From assembly GCA_038062165.1 (NCBI GenBank), contig JBBTXQ010000045.1, forward strand, positions 1 to 14,879: a stretch of 14,879 bases of DNA, in the 5' to 3' direction. This document shows, piece after piece, positions 11,760 through 14,879 of this stretch (position 1 is the stretch's first letter; each line of letters opens with the position of its first letter). The notes beneath the pieces are model-generated. The model searched no databases. It saw only the letters and a list, made by a program, of their open reading frames with translations, and was not told where the DNA came from. Source of the DNA: DATDSR01 sp038062165 (lineage in GTDB: Bacteria > Patescibacteriota > Minisyncoccia > Phycocordibacterales > DATDSR01). A program made the translations under genes and the position numbers.

Positions 11760-12296
11760 ATGCCTACGCCCTGCACCGTCACTCCCACTCCTCGCATCAC
11801 AGTCCCCTCTGATCTCGAAGGGGCCGACAAGCTCCTGGGGATCTTGCGTGAGGCCCAGGCTCGCATCGATCGCGAGGCTGCCTTCACGGAGGAAGATATC
11901 GCTCGGGCAAACGAACATCTGCGTGAGGTCACAGCAGAAGATCGCGAGATCGTCTCGAAAGTGGTGGACAAGCTCCAGAAGTTCGCAATCGCAAAGCGCT
12001 CGCTCATCGATACGGGTGAGGGCAAGTCGGTTGTGATGGGCAACGGTTCGCTCGCCTTGCGCGATTGCCCTCCTGCCACCAACTGCCGTGACGACGAGAA
12101 GGTCATCGAGGTGCTCCATGAGATGGGCCTATCGCGCTACGTGCGTACTCGCGAAGAGCTCGATCGCGAATCACTGCTCGCTCGGCGCGAGGATCTGCCT
12201 CGCATCGAAGGCCTCTCGTTCGTTCAGCGGGAAGTGCTCACCATCTCCCCTACGGGAGCGAAGGTCATCACCAAGACTCGCACCATCAAGCTGTAA
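11760..12296 (+). CDS. gam: Mu Gam-like DNA-end-binding protein
   Basis: The 178-residue protein has the layout of the phage Mu Gam family (PF07352): a long charged helical hairpin (about 20-85), then GEGKSVVMGNGSLALRD (87-102; 'k.v.l..G.l..R'), VIEVLHEMGLSRYVRTREEL (helix plus 'yvr.keel') and the ending LPRIEGLSFVQREVLTISP. Gam binds double-stranded DNA ends and shields them from exonucleases; bacterial homologues are prophage or domesticated and resemble Ku. AAGAAGGG lies 10 nt before the ATG. It is more GC-rich than its surroundings, with its own terminator. It may be a phage remnant. No other phage gene is adjacent. Confidence 0.82.
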   Translation: MPTPCTVTPTPRITVPSDLEGADKLLGILREAQARIDREAAFTEEDIARANEHLREVTAEDREIVSKVVDKLQKFAIAKRSLIDTGEGKSVVMGNGSLALRDCPPATNCRDDEKVIEVLHEMGLSRYVRTREELDRESLLARREDLPRIEGLSFVQREVLTISPTGAKVITKTRTIKL

Positions 12297-12331
12297 GTCC
12301 CGGACAGTTCGTCGAGATTGTAGACCCCACG

Positions 12332-12367
12332 CAACCCCCACTCGGAAACGAGTTGGGGTTGTTTTTT
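12332..12367 (+). terminator. Strong Rho-independent terminator after gam
   Basis: CAACCCCCACTCG (12332-12344), GAAA tetraloop, CGAGTTGGGGTTG (12349-12361), one mismatch, followed by TTTTTT. It separates gam from the convergent ATPase gene, whose stop codon lies in its T-run. Confidence 0.92.
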
Positions 12368-14309
12368 ATATCTTAGCTTTCCTTAGAAGTAACGCGTTAA
12401 TTGCCACAATGACAGTGGATAACGACATGAGGATTGCGGCCACAGCGGGCTTGAGTATGATGCCCTTCGTGGCCAAAACACCGGCCGCCAAAGGCAGAGC
12501 CACGATGTTATAACCGGCGGCCCACCAAAGATTTTGTATCATTTTGGAATATGTCATACGCGATAAGTGGATAATCTTGGGAATATCGCGAGGATCAGAT
12601 CGCATCAAAATGATACCAGCCGACTCGATGGCTACGTTCGTCCCGGCGCCGATGGCAATGCCGACATCAGCTTGCATGAGTGCAGGCGCGTCGTTGATCC
12701 CATCGCCGACAACCCCGACGTAAAGTCGGGGCCCCGACCGCAGCGTCGGGGACGCATTCCTATTTTGGTACTTTTTCACAATTTCCGCTTTTTGTCCCGG
12801 CATCACACGAGCATGATACGTATCAATGCCCAGTTCTTGCGATACTTGTTTTGCCACTTCTTCGGAATCTCCAGTAACCATGGCAAGTTTTAATCCCATT
12901 TCTTTGAGTTGCGCGAGCGCTTCTTTTGCTTCAGGGCGAATTTTATCAGCACATTGAATGGTGCCGATTTGTTTACCATCAACTTCTATTATGATATCCG
13001 CTCCCCCACGATGACCGACGAAAACTTTTCTATTGTTGACTTCCGCTTCGCCCCCGATGCCGGGGATGCGTCTAAAGTTTTTTGATTCTTGAATTTCTAA
13101 ATTTCTTTTTTTAGCTTCAGAGACAATCCCGCGAGCAATCGGATGCTCTGAATGTGCGTCTACCGAAGCGGCGAGTGTGAGTGCCTCTTCTGATGAAAAT
13201 GATGTGACACCGAAGGCTCCTTCCGTGAGTGTGCCGGTTTTGTCAAAGAGCACTACGTCTATGTTACGCGCAGCTTCGAGTGCAAGGCGCTGTTTAACAA
13301 GAAAGCCATTTTTGGCCGCCTTGGTAGTTGAGATCGAGGCCACAAGTGGCACGGCAAGTCCGAGGGCATGCGGACAGGCGATAACGAGCACCGCCACGAC
13401 AAAAGACATAATAGTAGCGACGGTGGCGCCGGCAATTGCCCAAGCAATCGCAGTAATTATGGCAGCTCCAACAGCAACAAACGTCAGATACAGAGCCGCG
13501 CGATCAGAGAGCATCTGCAAACGCGACTTGCTCGCTTGTGCCTCACGCACCAAGCGCATCACGCCCGCCAGGAACGTGTGCTCCCCCACCTCGGTGATCT
13601 TCACTTTAAGCGACCCGTCGCCATTGATGGATCCCGCGATGACTTTTGCACCGGGCTGTTTGGCTACCGGCACAGACTCTCCCGTTATCATGGACTCATT
13701 GATCTCAGATTGTCCTTCCAAAACCAGCCCGTCACCCGGCACTCTGCCTCCCGGTTTGATCATCACTACATCTCCTTCGCTGACTTTTTCATCGGGTAAA
13801 AGTTTTGAAAGTTCTTTGAGAGCGCCCTGTGCTCCCGAAACCGCCCGCATTTCGATCCAATGACCCAGAAGCATAATAGTGATGAGCGTAGTGAGCTCCC
13901 AATAGAGTGGCATCTCTCCCGACCCACTCAAAGTGACGTAAACGCTATAGCTATATGCTGAAATAATAGCGAGAGCTATGAGTGTCATCATGCCAGGCAA
14001 TCGCGCGCGCAGTTCCCGCCAAGCACTTGCCAAAAACACCCAACCGCAATACCAAAAAACAATAGACCCAAGCACAAACGTAATCCATCTTTCATCTCTC
14101 CAAATCACTACCGGCACGGTGAGCACCAAACTAATCCAAAATTTCTTCAAAAAATCTTCGGTGTGATGCCCGGCATGCTTATCATGTTCTGCGTTCTTCT
14201 GCGTGTGTTCCGCATCGTTCCGCGCTCGCACGAGACTCATCCCGCACTCCGGGCACATGCCGGGCGTCTCCTGCTTAATATTCGGATGCATGGGGCAAAT
14301 GTAGGTCAT
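12366..14309 (-). CDS. copB: CPH-type copper P1B ATPase (CopB-like) with palindrome insertion
   Basis: The 647-residue transporter has the P1B motif order: a Cys-rich metal-binding domain (CPMHP 5-9, CPEC 19-22), a His-rich linker (41-49), TGES (209-212), CPH (312-314) in the membrane, DKTGT (356-360, phosphorylated Asp356), SEHP (387-390) and GDGIND (535-540). The CPH rather than CPC motif points to CopB-like copper or silver export. About a dozen residues (516-530, NRNASPTLRSGPRLY) sit where related enzymes have only a short loop between AEIVKKYQ and VVGDG. They are read from two tandem DNA palindromes at 12713-12751. The start at 14309 overlaps the upstream membrane gene by 4 nt. Metal specificity is by motif only. 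Confidence 0.93.
   Translation of the reverse strand: MTYICPMHPNIKQETPGMCPECGMSLVRARNDAEHTQKNAEHDKHAGHHTEDFLKKFWISLVLTVPVVIWRDERWITFVLGSIVFWYCGWVFLASAWRELRARLPGMMTLIALAIISAYSYSVYVTLSGSGEMPLYWELTTLITIMLLGHWIEMRAVSGAQGALKELSKLLPDEKVSEGDVVMIKPGGRVPGDGLVLEGQSEINESMITGESVPVAKQPGAKVIAGSINGDGSLKVKITEVGEHTFLAGVMRLVREAQASKSRLQMLSDRAALYLTFVAVGAAIITAIAWAIAGATVATIMSFVVAVLVIACPHALGLAVPLVASISTTKAAKNGFLVKQRLALEAARNIDVVLFDKTGTLTEGAFGVTSFSSEEALTLAASVDAHSEHPIARGIVSEAKKRNLEIQESKNFRRIPGIGGEAEVNNRKVFVGHRGGADIIIEVDGKQIGTIQCADKIRPEAKEALAQLKEMGLKLAMVTGDSEEVAKQVSQELGIDTYHARVMPGQKAEIVKKYQNRNASPTLRSGPRLYVGVVGDGINDAPALMQADVGIAIGAGTNVAIESAGIILMRSDPRDIPKIIHLSRMTYSKMIQNLWWAAGYNIVALPLAAGVLATKGIILKPAVAAILMSLSTVIVAINALLLRKAKI
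12713..12751. repeat. Two tandem CCCCGAC/GTCGGGG palindromes within the ATPase gene
   Basis: First: CCCCGAC (12713-12719), GTAAA, GTCGGGG (12725-12731). Second: CCCCGAC (12732-12738), CGCAGC, GTCGGGG (12745-12751). The unit is 39 bp, i.e. 13 codons, so it keeps the frame. The inserted residues are in a flexible loop of the P-domain. Confidence 0.9.
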
Positions 14310-14740
14310 GGTTGGTTTTGAATAACGTGTTTTGAGGTCCTACTCACCAAGTAGTACATGACACCGAGCCAAGCATATCGAAGGAAAAAGTGGAATGACA
14401 AACCAAACGATTTCCATATCAATGAAAAAAGAAGTGTAGTCAACAGTAAACCACATGCAAGCACAATTAAAACGCGACGCATAAAGCGATGCACAGACGA
14501 TGCCTGTGGTTTGATCAGAAGAATAAGGGCGGATATTCCGAGAATCAGAAAGGCAATTGCGTACAATCCCCAAGAGAAATTTGAATCCACCACCAAAGTC
14601 TTGCCTATATTCGTCAACCCACCCCACCCGACATTGTAATAATTTTCAATTCCCCATGCGTAAAAAACAAAATTCGCCAGACTAAATACTACAGTGATAA
14701 TTGACAGCACAAGTATGATGGTAGCTCCTGTTCGTATCAT
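14306..14740 (-). CDS. Four-helix membrane protein coupled to the copper ATPase
   Basis: The 144-residue protein has four hydrophobic segments (about 8-28, 57-76, 88-107 and 116-132), with a short loop containing ENYYNVGWGGLTNIGKT between the first two. No family recognised. Its stop overlaps the ATPase start by 4 nt, and its start overlaps the end of the upstream fragment by 4 nt (ATGA), so all three would be translated from one message. A role with copper export is inferred from position only. Confidence 0.65.
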   Translation of the reverse strand: MIRTGATIILVLSIITVVFSLANFVFYAWGIENYYNVGWGGLTNIGKTLVVDSNFSWGLYAIAFLILGISALILLIKPQASSVHRFMRRVLIVLACGLLLTTLLFSLIWKSFGLSFHFFLRYAWLGVMYYLVSRTSKHVIQNQP

Positions 14741-14879
14741 GATGTTTTAAGTTCGAGAGATGGAATAGATTGGATGAGGCGAAGCATTGTCTCGGTATCG
14801 GCCACATCAGTAAGGCGCATTTTTCCGTCTGGAGCAAGCATTTTCAAACCGTGACATTTTGTCACGGTTTCATTTCCGC
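14737..14879 (-). pseudogene. Truncated BRO-N/DinD-like fragment (partial at window edge)
   Basis: The frame is open from the window edge to a TGA at 14737-14739. It encodes CHGLKMLAPDGKMRLTDVAD followed by TETMLRLIQSIPS, which strongly resembles the middle of BRO-N and damage-inducible protein D (DinD-like) proteins, where IQSIPS is normally followed by PKAEPFK.WL and a long C-terminal part. Here it ends at once with LELKTS and a stop, so the gene seems truncated at its C-terminus. A perfect 25-bp palindrome lies inside the frame at 14846-14870. Since the N-terminus is outside the window, a shortened but functional gene remains possible. Confidence 0.5.
14846..14870. repeat. Perfect palindrome, 11-bp arms
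   Basis: AAACCGTGACA (14846-14856), TTT, TGTCACGGTTT (14860-14870). It lies inside the BRO-N-like frame. It may be a terminator-like hairpin on either strand, an operator or an inserted repeat. Confidence 0.7.

Noticed and set aside
13177..13863. A 228-residue + strand frame opposite the ATPase gene
   Set aside because: Shadow of the ATPase coding frame; the translation is low-complexity Ser/Thr/Ala-rich with no motif.

Overview
The window reads as a genome fragment of an uncultivated bacterium of the Patescibacteria/CPR type. This is inference from the gene content: small surface proteins with peptidoglycan-binding, Gmad2 and FecR domains, a TrmB regulator, several toxin-antitoxin pairs, a DUF559 nuclease, and a diversity-generating retroelement (DGR) with a bAvd-like accessory protein. 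Most genes lie on the minus strand. Many have a -10 box only about 6 nt before the start codon, so leaderless transcription seems common. No rRNA, tRNA or CRISPR array was seen.

Layout. 1-2141: a CHASE2 protein (cut by the window edge), a HicBA toxin-antitoxin pair and a FecR-domain envelope protein. 2185-4525: a secreted protein with two peptidoglycan-binding domains, a secreted low-complexity protein and two small unknown proteins. 4547-4995: a DUF559 nuclease gene bracketed by two palindromes in inverted orientation, followed by a Gmad2-domain lipid-anchored or membrane-anchored protein. 5440-8028: a small acidic unknown protein (+), a Na/Pi-type transporter, a Phd/MazF-like toxin-antitoxin pair and a TrmB-like regulator.

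8050-10779 is the centre of interest, a complete DGR. It has a reverse transcriptase with the DGR-type GNLSSQ signature and a YCDD active site, a four-helix-bundle accessory protein (bAvd) on the opposite strand, a 131-bp template repeat (TR, 9451-9581) and the matching variable repeat (VR, 9947-10077). The VR forms the last codons of a GC-rich C-type-lectin-like target gene. TR and VR differ at 22 positions, and 21 of these are adenines of the TR coding strand. Together the parts would rewrite the C-terminal binding surface of the target protein. The bAvd gene starts at a run of ten C that puts its best start codon out of frame, which is either a phase switch or a homopolymer error.

10925-12367: a MntA/HepT toxin-antitoxin pair immediately upstream of the target promoter, and a Mu Gam-like DNA-end-binding protein with its own strong terminator. 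12366-14879: a CPH-type copper P-type ATPase carrying an in-frame insertion of two tandem palindromes, a four-helix membrane protein coupled to it, and a truncated BRO/DinD-like fragment at the edge. The target gene and gam have higher GC and Shine-Dalgarno leaders, unlike their leaderless AT-richer neighbours, which suggests a phage-like or acquired origin.
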